From the NCBI GenBank assembly GCA_032622095.1, contig CP136061.1:13967287-14031286 (forward strand): a stretch of DNA of 64,000 bases, written 5' to 3'. The stretch is from Siphonodentalium dalli (taxonomy: Eukaryota; Mollusca; Scaphopoda; Gadilida; Siphonodentaliidae). The number at the start of each line of letters is the position of its first letter. Position 1 is the first letter of the stretch. Positions 24,801 through 36,890 of the stretch are shown piece by piece. Made by a program: the position numbers and the translations under genes. The notes below the pieces were generated by a model. That model did no database searches, was not told the DNA's origin, and saw nothing but the letters and a program-made list of their open reading frames with translations.

Positions 24801-25105
24801 ACAAATAACACTCCAAAAATACCAACAAATATATCAAATGGAAACACTATAATTTCGCAACCAGAGAAACTAGCTCAAGAATTTAACGATTATTTTGCGA
24901 AAATAGGTAAAAAAAAACTAGTGACGAGGTGCCCTGTAACATCGGAATGACATTTTCCGACTATCTAACTGATCCCAATGCAAAAAACTTTTTCATGTTC
25001 TCAACAGATACATATGAAGTTTTGAAACTCTCGAATGACATCACTGGAAAAGGAACCACAGATATCGATAACCTGTCATCAAACTTAATGAAACAGACCA
25101 TACCC
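21899..25105 (+). repeat. 3.2-kb tandem duplication, unit 2
   Basis: Second unit, continuous with the rest of ORF2 beyond 25105. The two units differ by scattered substitutions and homopolymer length changes (C run, A runs), so the duplication is recent relative to most repeats here. Confidence 0.9.
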
Positions 25106-26585
25106 GAAACGTCCCCAGCGCTAACGCATATATTCAATCTATCATTTAAACAAGGTATTTTCCCCGATAGGATGAAAATATCAAAAGTAATTCCACTTTA
25201 TAAAATAACGAATTATAGGCCGATAAGCATTCTGCCCGTTTTCTCGAAGTTGTTAGAGAAACTCATGCATAAAAGGCTTTTTTCATTTCTCGAAAAACAT
25301 GAAATTTTACATAAAAATCAATATGGCTTCCGTAAGAATCACTCTACCATACATCCTTTGATGCACCTTCTAGATCATGTAGCAACAAACAACGACAAAC
25401 CAACTAAGGATTCTACATTAGCGATTTTCATAGACTTATCAAAAGCATTCGATACAATTAACCATGATATTTTATTGAAACAATTAGAACATTATGGAAT
25501 TCGGGGGGTTTCCAATGAATGGTTTAAGAGTTATTTAAAGGGAAGAAAACAATACGTTGATTGTCTTGGTCAAACGTCTGACTTTGCGAAAATAACGTGT
25601 GGTGTGCCCCAAAGGGTCCGTTCTTGGCCCGATAATTTTTCTTCTGTATGTTAACGATATGCCCAAATGTACCTCGATGAACTTACTATCATTTGCCGAT
25701 GATACCACGCTTTACTTTTCTGGTCATGATAGGAAACAGTTGAAAAAATCATCAACGGCAGAAATAAAAAACATTTTTGAATGGTGTTGTTGCAATAAAC
25801 TATCTATCAACGCAACTAAAAGTAAATTCATATTAATCCACCCCAAAGGCAACGAGGACAAGTGGAGAAATTTTACACTAAAATTGAATAATATGGAACT
25901 AATTAGAGTTGGAAATCAAATGCGAGTAAAATCAATAATTTTTTTAGGCATTTTGATCGATGAAAACTTGACTTTTAAAAACCATATATCAATGATACAA
26001 CGTAAACTGCACCACACTCTCTACTTATTGAACAAAGTTAAAAACTTTCTACCAAAAAAATCTCGAAAAACTCTATATCAGTCGTTAATCCATAGTTATC
26101 TTATTTATGGTCTCCCGAAATGGGGACACTCGATTCACGCGTGCGTACTATCTACCTTACAAAAAAGGGCAATTCGTATTTTATGCAACACAAAATATAG
26201 GAGTCACACAGAACCTCTCTTGAAACAAGAAAATATCCTAATGTTCAAAGATATACATACAGTGAATGCATCTATCTTTATGTACAACTGATCTAGAAAT
26301 AATCTCCCCAAATCGTTTAAGAATATGTTCACATATTCCCTCGGTGTTAACACTAGGCAGGCTGATAAATTAAGAAGCAATAAGGCAAGAACATGTTTTT
26401 CAGAAGTCCTACCAAAGCATTCATTTCCTAAAGTGTGGAACTCGATAAATTCCGAAATAAAAAAAAGTAAATTTATTTACACATTCAAAAAGTTATTGTC
26501 TCTGGAACTAATAGGTAAATATTCTCAAATGGTTATCTGTGAAAACATATTATGCTTCATTTGCAGTCGGCAAAAATCCACATGA
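23477..26585 (+). pseudogene. LINE ORF2, endonuclease-reverse transcriptase (CR1/Jockey-group style), 3 frameshifts and 1 stop
   Basis: From ATG 23477 the first 424 codons hold the AP-like endonuclease: LGLNCRSLN (Asn69), catalytic-type Glu101 (LALMEIF), GDFN 211-214, DHIYTNN and a final SDH motif. The frame then shifts at an A run near 24716 and again near 24910. The reverse transcriptase follows: NYRPISILPVFSKLLEK, FIDLSKAFDTINH (catalytic Asp), a third shift at CCCCAAAGGGTCC (~25612, one extra A in GVPQGSVLGP), then LLSFADDTTLY (catalytic DD) and FLGILIDENLTF. An in-frame TGA lies at 26289. About eight residues usually found before NYRPIS are missing. The motif style fits the CR1/Jockey supergroup; the exact clade is not settled by eye. 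Confidence 0.85.
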
Positions 26586-27053
26586 CTCAATAATCTGCCA
26601 AGGTTAACTTTTAACTCATATTATTATGCACCCCAGTTATCACCCTGAACATCCTAGATAGCCATGTGTCACGTGCACGGTGCTGTCCGCGAATGTGACG
26701 CAGTACTGTCGCAACAACCTCACTAGTTTTGTTTCAATATCTTAAACTTGTCTAAAATCTCTATTACGGTACAGAATTGTTCAAAACTCAACACAGTCTT
26801 GATTAAAAGTCTTGATTAAAATGAATACATAAAATTATTAAAGTAGGCACCAACCGGCCATCCAAATACCAAATAGTCTGTGTCAAATTGTAAATACGCC
26901 ATTACATTTATCATTCAGGGGCAGCAGTAAGACGGCCAGCTAGGTCATGCGGCTCCTGTGCAATAATATACTTTGTTTACTATCTTGATATTGTATTGTA
27001 TTTTAATATTATTGCGCGAATAAAGATCTATCTATCTATCTATCTATCTATCA
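26586..27053 (+). other. LINE 3' UTR with AATAAA and (ATCT)n tail
   Basis: After ORF2 comes a short 3' UTR ending GCGCGAATAAAGATCTATCTATC. The ATCT microsatellite (about 27025-27050) runs directly into the tandem array, as expected for a LINE that ends in a short microsatellite instead of poly(A). Confidence 0.7.
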
Positions 27054-27880
27054 GCTGACTATATAGGCTTGGTACCGGGTGGTGGATCAGCTGACTATAT
27101 AGGCTTGGTACCGGGGGTGGGGGGGGGGGGGGGAGTCAGCTGACTATATAGGATTGGTACCGGGGGTGGGGGATCAGCTGACTATATAGGCTTGGTACCG
27201 GGGGTGGGGGAATCAGCTGACTATATAGACTTGGTACCGGGGGTGGGGGGATCAGCTGACTATATAGGATTGGTACCGGGGGTGGGGGATCAGCTGAATA
27301 TATAGGCTTGGTACCGGGGGTGTTGGGATCAGCTGACTATATAGGCTTGGTACCGGGGGTGGGGGATCAGCTGACTATATAGGCTTGGTACCGGGGTGGG
27401 GGGGGGGGGTCAGCTGACTATATAGGCTTGGTACCGGGGTGGGGGATCAGCTGACTATATAGGATTGGTACGGTGGGTGTGTGGGGATTTAGCTGACTAT
27501 ATTGGCTTGGTAGCGGTTGGGTGGGATCAGCTGACTATATAGGATTGGTAGCAGCTGGGTGGGATCAGCTGACTATATAGGCTTGGTAGCAGTTGGGTGG
27601 GGGCAGCTGACTATAGGATTGGTACTGGTGGGGGGGGGGGGCTCAGCTGACTATATGCTTGGTAATGACGAGGTGCAACTTTATATATGCTTGGTAGCGG
27701 CGGGGGGGGGGGGGGGAGCTGACTATTGTCTTGATACCGGTCGGAGCAGTTTACGATAAACTTGGTAGCTGCTGCGGGGGAGGTCAACTGACTATAGTCT
27801 TGGCACGCGGGGGGGGGGGGGCAAATTTATATAAACTTGGAACCGGCCGGGGGGCAGTTGACTATATGCTTGGTATCGGC
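27051..27880. repeat. ~41-bp tandem array, right part (about 20 copies, decaying rightwards)
   Basis: Same unit as 13697-14550 (CAGCTGACTATATAGG, then CTTGGTACC plus G-rich spacer). Units are regular until about 27450, then degenerate (TAGCGGTTGGGTGGG, lost CAGCTG sites, long G runs) to 27880. Array edges often decay this way. The good copies abut the LINE tail, which supports a split single array. Confidence 0.9.
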
Positions 27881-28257
27881 GCGTGTAAGAACATTTCGTT
27901 ACCTGAGTCGTCTGCGTATATCCACACTCCGCATAACATCGAATAAACGAACACCAGTGTAACCATAGTTCCTGCCATCTTGCCTTCAAATGACGAATAA
28001 CAATAAGGATACGTGCGTATTCATTTAGACATGAGACAATTAAAGGATACAAGTGCTTCTCGGCGAACGGATACAGGGACAGGAAACAACCCACGTCATA
28101 CTGTAATATCTAAACCTTGCATCGCTTCAGACGTTCGGATCCCGGATATAAGGAATGAATGCAGTTGTTGACCTTGTTACAGCCTACATGTATTAGTTCA
28201 AGGTTCGCGCTGCCACTTACCAAATTTGCCAATGGCAAAAATAATTCCATTTGGCTG

Positions 28258-29400
28258 TGTGTTGTGAAGGCGGGTGCTATATCAAGTAGAACATAACTGC
28301 ATCAGCATTGTGTTGTGAATGCGGGTGCTACATCGAGTAGAACATAACTGCATCATAATTGTGTTGTGAAGGCGGGTGCTACATCGAGTAGAACATAACT
28401 GCAACATCATTGTGTTGTGAAGGCGGGTGCTACATCAAGTAGAACATAACTGCATAATCAGTTTGTTGTGAAGGCGGGTGCTATATCAAGTAGAACATAA
28501 CTACAACATCATTGTGTTGTGAAGGCGGGTGCTACATCGAGTAGAACATAACTTCAACATCATTGTGTTATGAAGGCGGCTGCTACATCAAGTAAAACAT
28601 AACTACAACATCATTGTGTTGTGAAGGTGGGTGCTATATTAAATAGAACATAACTACAACCTCATTGTGCTGTGAAGGCGGGTGCTACATCAAGTAGAAC
28701 ATAACTACAACCTCATTGTGTTGTGAAGGCGGGTGCTATATCAAGTATAACATAACTACAACCTCATTGTGTTGTGAAGGCGGGTGCTACACCGAGTAGA
28801 ACATAACTACAACATCATTGTGATGTGAAGGCGGGTGCTATATCAAATAGAACATAACTACGACATCATTGTGTTGTGAAGGCGGGTGCTATATCAAATA
28901 TAACATAACTACGACATCATTGTGTTGTGAAAGCGGGTGCTATATCAAATAGAACATAACTACGACATCATTGTGTTGTGAAGGTGGGAGCTACATCGAG
29001 TAGAACATAACTGCAACCTCATTGTGTTGTGAAGGCGGGTGCTATATCAAATAGAACATAACTACGACATCATTGTGTTGTGAAGGTGGGAGCTACATCG
29101 AGTAGAACATAACTGCAACCTCATTGTGTTGTGAAGGCGGGTGCTACACCGAGTAGAACATAACTACAACATCAATGTGTTGTGAAGGCGGGTGCTACCT
29201 CGAATAGAACATAACTGCATCATCATTATGTTGTGAAGGCGGGTGCTACATCGAATAGAACATAACTACAACATCATTGTGTTGTGAATGTGGGTGCTAC
29301 ATCAAGTAGAACATAACTGCAACATCATTGTGTTGTGAATGTGGGTGCTACATCGAGTAGAACATAACTGCATCATCATTGTGTTGTGAAGACGGGTGCT
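28258..29400. repeat. 51-bp tandem array, about 22 copies
   Basis: The unit runs GTTGTGAAGGCGGGTGCTAC, ATCGAGTAGAACATAACT, GCATCATCATTGT, period 51 bp. Variants alternate (ATATCAAG/ACATCGAG; TGCA/TACA) in a pattern that suggests local unit duplication. No coding role. Confidence 0.95.
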
Positions 29401-31185
29401 TATGCATGCTCCAACTAAGAATTCTGATACTTATATAGTTATAGATATCATTTAAATAATCTCCAACGAAGTAAGTTCACAATCGGGCATGCAGCCTGCT
29501 GAGTTGAGTTGTCATAATTAACTCAAACACTTTTACCAACTTAATTGTCAAATGTATTGTATGATATACCATTTGAATGAGGAAGCTCCAGAACATTGTA
29601 TTATCGACTTATCCTGTGTAATAAACTGTGAACATGTTGTTTTTGTTGAATTCCGACATGTGTTTCTGCTTAAGTTTAATTTGGATTGTATTGGAAATTG
29701 TATTATTTCAATTGAGGGTGACTAACTCTATATTTTAACAATATAGTTATTCCCCTTCCATTGAAAGACATTTTAGTTTGAATTATGTTGCATACTGGGA
29801 GCCATAACGGGGAAATCTTTCTATGATGTCAGCTGTTTTCTATTTCTCTATGGGCATCTTCTGAGACACAGACGTTTCAAATAGTTATGAATTATATTTT
29901 ATTGCAAATATTGTTATTAAAACCGTATATGAAGGCACTATAAAAAATAATCAATGACTCAAAAATTAAATATGACCACGGACCCATGCCATGGCATAGA
30001 TCGCCCACATGTAAATACGATTGTCTATTCAGTTCAACATTCGCAATACATGTAACTTGTTTACATATAGCCCTATAATTTTCTCTGTGATTTGGTATAG
30101 TCTGATGATTCGTACTATTTTCGTTCAGTTTGAAATTGGCGCAAAGATCTGTGTGAGAAACACAGTACTGCGCGAATTTAAGTATGCTGTGTATGTTTGG
30201 ATAATCTTAAATATACTGTGTTGCTGTCAACCAATGATTTGGAAAAACGTTTGTGCTAATGATTAAACTGTTAATTATTTCGCGCTCCGCGTGTATACTA
30301 ATGTAGAGATTCTTGTTTCGCCTGGGCGATGGGAGTTTTATTTATAGAATGGGACGGATTTAAAAGTCAAATGGGAATGTTTGGGAAGATTAAAAGTCGA
30401 ACTGCGAACCGGAGGCCGAGTCCGGTAAAAGGTGTAGTTGGGAATTTCAATTTATTTTATTGTCCTTTACATTATTTCGGCCAATTTGGCCGGTTACTTC
30501 ATATGACTTTTTCATCTGACGTGTGTGTCGGATAATTGATCTGGAGGATTTATGTAAATGTTAGCCCAAACTACATTTCCAAGTAACGATGGTTTTGTTG
30601 TTTATTTTGAGGAATAATACCGAGTTAGATGAATTCAGCCCAAATATGTTAACAGTTGTCGTGTCAAACATTCGGCAGTAGGTTAGCGTTATTTAGTATT
30701 TGTGGATGTCCTTTAACATGGGGAAAATAGACTACTGCGCTTGAACGAGCATGTGAATTTGTCGTTTTTAATGTACAGCAACTTGATAATCAATAACAGA
30801 GGCATTCTCTGTCAAATAAGGTCGCTCTATTTACGGTATTAATTGCGGAACTTTCTAAAGTAAACTACGCGTAAACGGATACATACGGTAAATTATAGAA
30901 TGTGCCGGAATCGGCCTAATCGCCCCATGGCCAACTCGCCCAGTCGACGTGTGTCAATTCGGTACCTACTATAACATGTACCCGAGTCCGATTCGGAATA
31001 AAATATGTATACGGGTGTTATATAGCGTTTGGTCCGTTGTTTCTCAATGAATATTATTGAAATTTGGTGTATATGTCCGGGCTGGGACATGGAATACAAC
31101 AACGTTTGAATTGTTTTTAAATTTACAAATTTGTTGATTTTATTCAATTTTTTTTCGTTCTGAAAACACACTATAAAGTGTATAT
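29401..31185. other. unassigned AT-rich spacer
   Basis: No supported gene or repeat. Short ORFs at 30021-30266 and 30329-30535 are uncharacterised. A sequence near 30640 (CAGCCCAAATATGTTAACAG) resembles one near 41767 (CAGCCCAAATATATTGACAG), a hint of an old dispersed repeat. Confidence 0.4.
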
Positions 31186-31189
31186 AATA

Positions 31190-31495
31190 TAATAACGAAC
31201 ACGAGACATACATAATTTATAAACTGTTAACAAAAGATATCAAATTCAATACATGACAAATTTGACTCAGTGGACTTTATAAAGTGAACATAAAAACATT
31301 GAGGTAAGAATCTGTTTAAGGAATGCAACTTTATTTAATGATAATAAACACATAAATTAAAATAACAAACATGAGACATACATGATTTATAAACTGTTAA
31401 CAAAAGATATCAAACTCAATACATGACAAAGATGACTCAGTGAAGTTTATAAAGTGAACATAAAAATATTAAGGTAAGAATCTTTTTAAGCATTA
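31190..31495. repeat. direct repeat, two ~130-bp copies
   Basis: 31190-31320 and 31361-31490 share GAGACATACATAATTTATAA / ACTGTTAACAAAAGATATCA and TTTATAAAGTGAACATAAAA with few changes, offset ~170 bp. Confidence 0.85.
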
Positions 31496-31509
31496 CTAAA
31501 CCGTTTAGC

Positions 31510-31720
31510 ACAGACCACAGTCCACTTCACTCATCCGATCATCACCAAACTTCATATTTATCTTGATATTGATCTATCAGATGAAAGCTATCAAATATTT
31601 TTTTAATTTCATAGGACAAAATGGTCGCCAGCGGCCATATTGCATTTACGTTATATTTTATCGCGTCATGTCGATATCTAGTATTACTTAGAAATTTCAC
31701 CTTTCCAGATTCATAATTGC
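31510..31720 (+). repeat. dispersed repeat fragment ('CATCCGATCATCACC' family)
   Basis: CTCATCCGATCATCACCAAA followed by ATGGTCGCCAGCGGCCATAT matches repeats at 57700-58170 and, inverted, 39466-39745. It is a multi-copy interspersed family of unknown class. Confidence 0.7.
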
Positions 31721-32279
31721 TCCATTGACTGTAACAGATGAAATTATTCCCCTCTTCGGATAGAGTGTCACTGAAACTTTATTTTGTCAGACTGTATGTA
31801 TAATCACTGATTATATATGGCAATAATCTGTAATAAGATGTAGCACTATTTTATTTTATATTTACATGCAGTGCTGTTTTTATACATCAATTCGAATCCC
31901 CCTAGATCATCATGTGATCGATCATACATCGCGCGAGGACCTGGTTGAATTAAGGGGGGTTTTATGGATCACTTCTGTCCTCAAGCTAGATTATACTTAT
32001 GACATTTAATGGCATGTTTCTAACGTGGAGGGTTAGATATGCTTGAGAAACCACCACTCTTTAATTCACACCAAGTTCTCAGCTGTCATGTTCGGATATT
32101 AGAACCCATAGCCATGATATATGGTTTATTTTGTGTATACTAGTAATATAGTTATTTTCAGTACCTTTATATACCAGTACTGTGTATAACAATGCATATA
32201 AATTAATCCATGTATACATGTATATTGATTCAACGGATTCAGTGGTTTTGTCCATCAGTCTATCAAATTTGCGGGGAAA

Positions 32280-32430
32280 ACATGGCCACAAGCAGTACAC
32301 CTTGCTAAATTTCGAATTTGAATCAATTGGCGCACCCTGCAGCCAGCTTTTATTGGAGAACTTTTTCTTATGTGGATATTTTGGGTCACCGCTAGATGTG
32401 AGCCATAGTTTGTTCTCAAACTGTCCTTGT
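32280..32430 (+). repeat. dispersed repeat fragment, same family
   Basis: TTTGAATCAATTGGCGCACC, TTTTATTGGAGAACTTTTTC and GGGTCACCGCTAGATGTGAG align with 58000-58100 and with the reverse complement of 39475-39545. Confidence 0.7.
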
Positions 32431-32814
32431 TATGTCAATAATGTTGATTTTTTTGTTTGTGACAAGTTTGATAGAGCTGATTTCGGGTTGAATCAAGGTT
32501 GAGTCTTTTTGTGGAATTAGCATTTATTTTTACAATAGAAATATACGGACATTCCGGTATAGTTCGAAGCGGTCCACACAAAAATCGGAACACCGGTTGT
32601 AATATGTGAAGTTATTGAAAGGCGGAGTTCCGGAACATAAAGTAACATAACATAGTTTTACACATGCTTATATTCAAAGCATGCACAGGTGTGAATTAAC
32701 CACAGTGGCATTAACAGTTTGACATATAATTAATTATTACAAGTAAAGCTAAGAATACGTGCGATGAATGGCAATTAATGAGCACATACGTTGTCAAGAA
32801 TTGACAAGTTGCAT

Positions 32815-33097
32815 ATGAATAGCCAGCTGATTAATACAAAGAAAGGGTCGGAATTGCGAGAAATCCTAACATAATCCTATCCCCTTCTGTTTATGTGGGG
32901 AACTTGAGACAACTTACCACTATCTCTTTGAATGTACATTTTATCAATAGCCCAGAAGAGAACTATATGACTCCCTACCAAATGTTGCCTTATCTGATAA
33001 CACTCTATTGCGGGGATCAAGGGAGCTTAGCCTTCGCGAAAACAAACAAATATTTAATGCAGTTCAGACATATATAATGAGAACAAAAAGATTCCCA
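32815..33097 (+). pseudogene. LINE ORF2 C-terminal relic (CR1/L2-like knuckle)
   Basis: The frame around 32878-33097 reads NPIPFCLCGELETTYHYLFE, then CTFY, one TAG, PRRELYDSLPNVALSDNTLL and ends FNAVQTYIMRTKRF. It fits the last ~90 residues of CR1/L2-type ORF2 proteins: a C-x-C-x7-H-x4-C knuckle, then a helix ending in YI.TKRF. Traces of the preceding segment (SQLINTKKG) are visible in a shifted frame from ~32820. The reverse transcriptase itself is not preserved. Confidence 0.6.
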
Positions 33098-33273
33098 TGA
33101 CTCTATTACCTGTACGGATAACGAATTGCTTTGGATTCTGGTCGAGTTTTGCGGCAGCATGATATTCCCCACTATATATGGTTAATTACTTATTGACCGA
33201 TGCAACCAATTAATATCTGAGCTTGACCCCCTCCCATGGCGCCTGACGCACGAAGAATACTATAGACGAGCAT

Positions 33274-33425
33274 CATTGTTATTATTATTATTATTATTAC
33301 GCAACAACTCAACTCAATTATTAAACACTCCTCACCACTACCCCCTCTCTCAGCATCTCATCCCCTTTATCTCTCTCTATCTCTCTCTCTCTCCCGTTCT
33401 CTCTATCTCTTTCTCGTTCATAATC
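33274..33425. repeat. (ATT)n and CT-rich microsatellites
   Basis: (TTA)n at 33276-33298 and CTCTCT/ATCTCT tracts at 33345-33425. Confidence 0.9.
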
Positions 33426-33805
33426 TCTTTCTCCCTGCTTCTCACGACATCATCATTACTATAATTATGATATTTTCATTGCTTCCCGTACGACACCCTT
33501 TATACACTTAATGAAGAGCGGGCGCGAAACAAAAGGGGAGCAAACTTAATAAAAGTCATTGGGCTTGTTGCTTAATCCCCTTCCAATCAATCGATTATTT
33601 ATATTATTCTATCTTACTGTGAAATGTTTGTCACGTTTTTAAATATGTTACTATTTTGATTGGAATAAAATATGTTTACACCAAATCCTAACCAAACAAA
33701 GAAACGAACCTAACGCGAATACTAGAGAAACGAACATCTGATACAGTCAAATCAATGTAGATAAACAATGTAATAATTGTCCAAAAATTAGCACTCTGAC
33801 ATCAC

Positions 33806-33885
33806 AATGAAATAAAAGCTGGGGGTAAAAGACTGGTCAGTCATTCGTTTATTGCCCTCAACAGCTTGTGTTTCATTCTTATGCA
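33806..33885 (+). repeat. 80-bp repeat, inverted partner at 37693-37775
   Basis: GAAATAAAAGCTGGGGG..., GACTGGTCAGTCATTCGTTT and CAGCTTGTGTTTCATTCTTA occur here and, reverse-complemented with few changes, at 37693-37775. They may be two copies of one short interspersed family or the ends of a larger element. Confidence 0.8.
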
Positions 33886-34109
33886 GGTGGGTACATACAT
33901 TTATTGTATTATTATTATACCTTACGAATATTAGGATCATTGTCACGGACAGTGGATTCTAGTAATCAAATGTTCTAATTGCATTGTACATTACGAATCT
34001 TACGAGCATGTCCTCTGAATAATGGAATCTAGATCTGCATGTAATGTATACGCCATAATTTCGCTGTGAAACAAATTGCATATATATGATTACCGTGAAT
34101 ATCGTAGTT

Positions 34110-34440
34110 TGTGCAGCCCTTAAATCATAAATTATATTTCTGGCCATATATGTTGCTCACACCATATCCGCCATTTTTGGAATTCGCAGCATTATGCAAG
34201 CCATGTGCGCCTTTAACGCTATACTATTGTTGCACATTGCATGTATATCAATATCACACAAACAGTTCAGTTTGTGCAGCACTTAATTAATGAATTCTAT
34301 TTCTGACCATATATGTTGCTGACACATATCCGCCATTTTGGAAATAACCATCACTTCCGATTTGCAGTTGAGTTTTGCATTCGGCCGATTCCGGCAATAT
34401 CGAGTGTTAACACCATATCCGCCATTTTAAAGGTCGCATA
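34110..34440. repeat. ~160-bp degenerate repeat with ATATCCGCCATTTT motif (3 occurrences)
   Basis: GCCATATATGTTGCTCACAC + ATATCCGCCATTTTTGG recurs at about 34143 and 34304, with a third CACCATATCCGCCATTTT at ~34412. CCGCCATTTT resembles a YY1/CCAT core, but no promoter can be shown. Confidence 0.7.
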
Positions 34441-34535
34441 AGGCCGTTTCTATGGAATAATTCCTCAGATGATTCTTAGCATATGAAAAAAACATTTAAT
34501 CCATTCATTGCACCGTTTACGTGTACCATTGATGG

Positions 34536-34997
34536 GAAGAAGTTATCCATTACATTGTTAGTACACATGAAGAAGTTATCCATTACATTGTTAGTACACA
34601 TGAAGAAGTTATCCATTACATTGTTAGTACACATGAAGAAGTTATCCATTACATTGTTAGTACACATGAAGAAGTTATCCATTACATTGTTAGTACACAT
34701 GAAGAAGTTATCCATTACATTGTTAGTACACATGAAGAAGTTATCCATTACATTGTTAGTACACATGAAGAAGTTATCCATTACATTGTTAGTACACATG
34801 AAGAAGTTATCCATTACATTGTTAGTACACATGAAGAAGTTATCCATTACATTGTTAGTACACATGAAGAAGTTATCCATTACATTGTTAGTACACATGA
34901 AGAAGTTATCCATTACATTGTTAGTACACATGAAGAAGTTATCCATTACATTGTTAGTACACATGAAGAAGTTATCCATTACATTGTTAGTACACAT
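34536..34997. repeat. perfect 33-bp minisatellite, 14 copies
   Basis: The unit GAAGAAGTTATCCATTACAT + TGTTAGTACACAT repeats 14 times without a visible difference. At 33 bp it is a multiple of 3, so both strands are open throughout (MKKLSITLLVH on plus, MCTNNVMDNFF on minus). Flanking frames give no start context, domain or splice signal, so a protein is not claimed. Confidence 0.97.
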
Positions 34998-35239
34998 GAA
35001 GATCCTTCTTCAAAGTTTACAATGTAAGTGTTTCCTGAATAATTATATTTATAAAATCTCAGCATTCTTTCGTTGGATCAGACATATATATTTGGAAGCC
35101 ACGTCTGCGACGTCGGGCAAAATTAATATTTTAAAGGAATCCTATAATTATGAATGTGGATATGGAGTCGCTTCAAACCAATTTAATACTGGGTATATTT
35201 CTATGTACATATCTTTGAGAATTCTAGTTGGCTGATTTC

Positions 35240-36890
35240 AGATTTAGGTTCAAACATTTAATTATACATAACTTATGCTATTAACTATTAATTCTTGTTA
35301 CAAACAACACTTCAATCATTCTCATAAACATATATTTAATATTGCTCTCTCATCTGGTAGTTAAAAATTTACTCTAACTGGCAAATAAACTTCATATGTA
35401 TATTTATGTTCATTTACACCGATTTATTATGATTAAACTTCGTAACACTTATTCTCTTTGATCTTGGTATATCAATTTTCTACAGTCCGGAACGAAAAAA
35501 TGTGGGCTTGTGCAATCTTTATGTACGGCATTGAGAGGTTATCGAGAAAGAGCCGAGTCCGAGTTGACATTATTGTGTGACAGGGATGCTGGATAGCGGC
35601 TGGGGTGGGGTGGGCGAATCAGCGCATGTATCTTAGTGTCTATAGTCTATGCATGGCCTTATATTCGCATATGGATCTTAGACTTGTATGAGTTCCACGA
35701 TGCGAATTCGAACATGAGTACATCGCAGGCTCTTAAAATGACGAGCTTTGCGTTTACTGACGAGTGGCGGTGTCAGAAATAAGACAATATAATTATATGG
35801 ATCGATGCATGACTGCGACCATCCATTCACGCCGAGTTAATCAACTGAGAGCAATGATCAGGAGGCGAATTTTTGTATGTGAGCCGACATAACTCGTATA
35901 TTATCGACCACCGCTCTCTACGTGTAGCAAGAATAAAAAAAAATCGGCTATGTCATCAGGACACACATAGGTCATTTTTCGATTCAAAGGGAAATGAAAA
36001 ATATTTGTTAGAGTAACTTTTTTATTATTTTTATGCAGATGTTTTATGCGGTTGTCATACCATGGATATATATATAAAACTACGTTTTCGTTAGCACACT
36101 CGTATTAAGGGGTGTCATCGTCACGGGTGTGTATATCATATATACAGTATGCTGTACAACGGTCATCCCACCCCTGCAAAAAAAAAAACATGACAAAAAT
36201 TTGGACAGCCTTGAAAATCACGACATATGGGCGTGTGCATAAACTCAATAAAAATAATATTCTCTATAGAAAATTGTCACTATTTCTAAAACATATTTTG
36301 ATAAAGAGCGTTTGTGTTACCTTTCCTATATGACATATCTGCTTTGTAAACAGCCGACGGAAATTTGGAAAGAGGAAATAATCAATACATTAATTGATCT
36401 CATTTTACCCCATCTCCCACACACACACATAGAATAACATAGAGGAGATTGTGAGCTTTGAGCTAGGCCATAATTCTTATCAAAAGTTTAATTCGTGGGT
36501 AATACAACTTTATAATATATATTATCTATAGGTCACATACACAGCTGATAATTGACTATATCCTACATTCGACGAGGCTCGGAGTGGCTAGTTGGTCTCT
36601 GTGGGGGGGGGTACATCGTGCAATTTCCAACTGCACCCGCCCCTTAATTGAACCGGGCCAAACTTCTATGTTCGCGAAATGCCATATCCACCCCACCCGT
36701 TGGATTTAAACTTTCCAATTGGTATCTCAAATATTCCAACAGTTCGAAATTTCTAACCTGACGCCCCTAAAGTTGGTGATTTTCGGTTGCTGCTGTTTGT
36801 CTAAAACAACACATTCCTTTACTAGTTAGAAATTCAAACAATTGAAACCAATATATAGTGTACGATTAATGTTCTTGTCAGGCATGAAAT
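35240..36890. other. unassigned AT-rich spacer
   Basis: I see no supported gene. Short simple tracts only (A run ~36178-36188, CA near 36420, G run ~36602). Confidence 0.4.

Larger units (their letters stand above)
14551..27049 (+). mobile_element. 12.5-kb composite LINE inserted in the 41-bp tandem array
   Basis: The left array breaks off at GGGTGATCAG (14541-14550) and resumes at 27050 as ATCAGCTGACTATATAGG, giving a candidate ATCAG target duplication, although the ATCT tail makes its edge ambiguous. The insert has LINE order on the plus strand: a 5' UTR starting AAAATAATAATCAAGATGG, ORF1 (14777-15703), a long middle region with a 171-bp tandem array and a TG/TA microsatellite, a 3.2-kb tandem duplication containing the start of ORF2, ORF2 (23477-26585), and a 3' end with AATAAA followed by (ATCT)n. 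The single-insertion reading is inference. Parts of the middle could be secondary insertions. Confidence 0.65.

Noticed and set aside
27559-27946. Gly/Val-rich ORFs
   Set aside because: Arise from G-rich spacers of the degenerate 41-bp array.
34536-34997. CRISPR array
   Set aside because: Units are contiguous with no spacers and the setting is eukaryotic.
34476-35235. 250-aa (+) and 173-aa (-) ORFs across the 33-bp array
   Set aside because: Open only because the unit is 33 bp without stops; unique flanks are short and uninformative.
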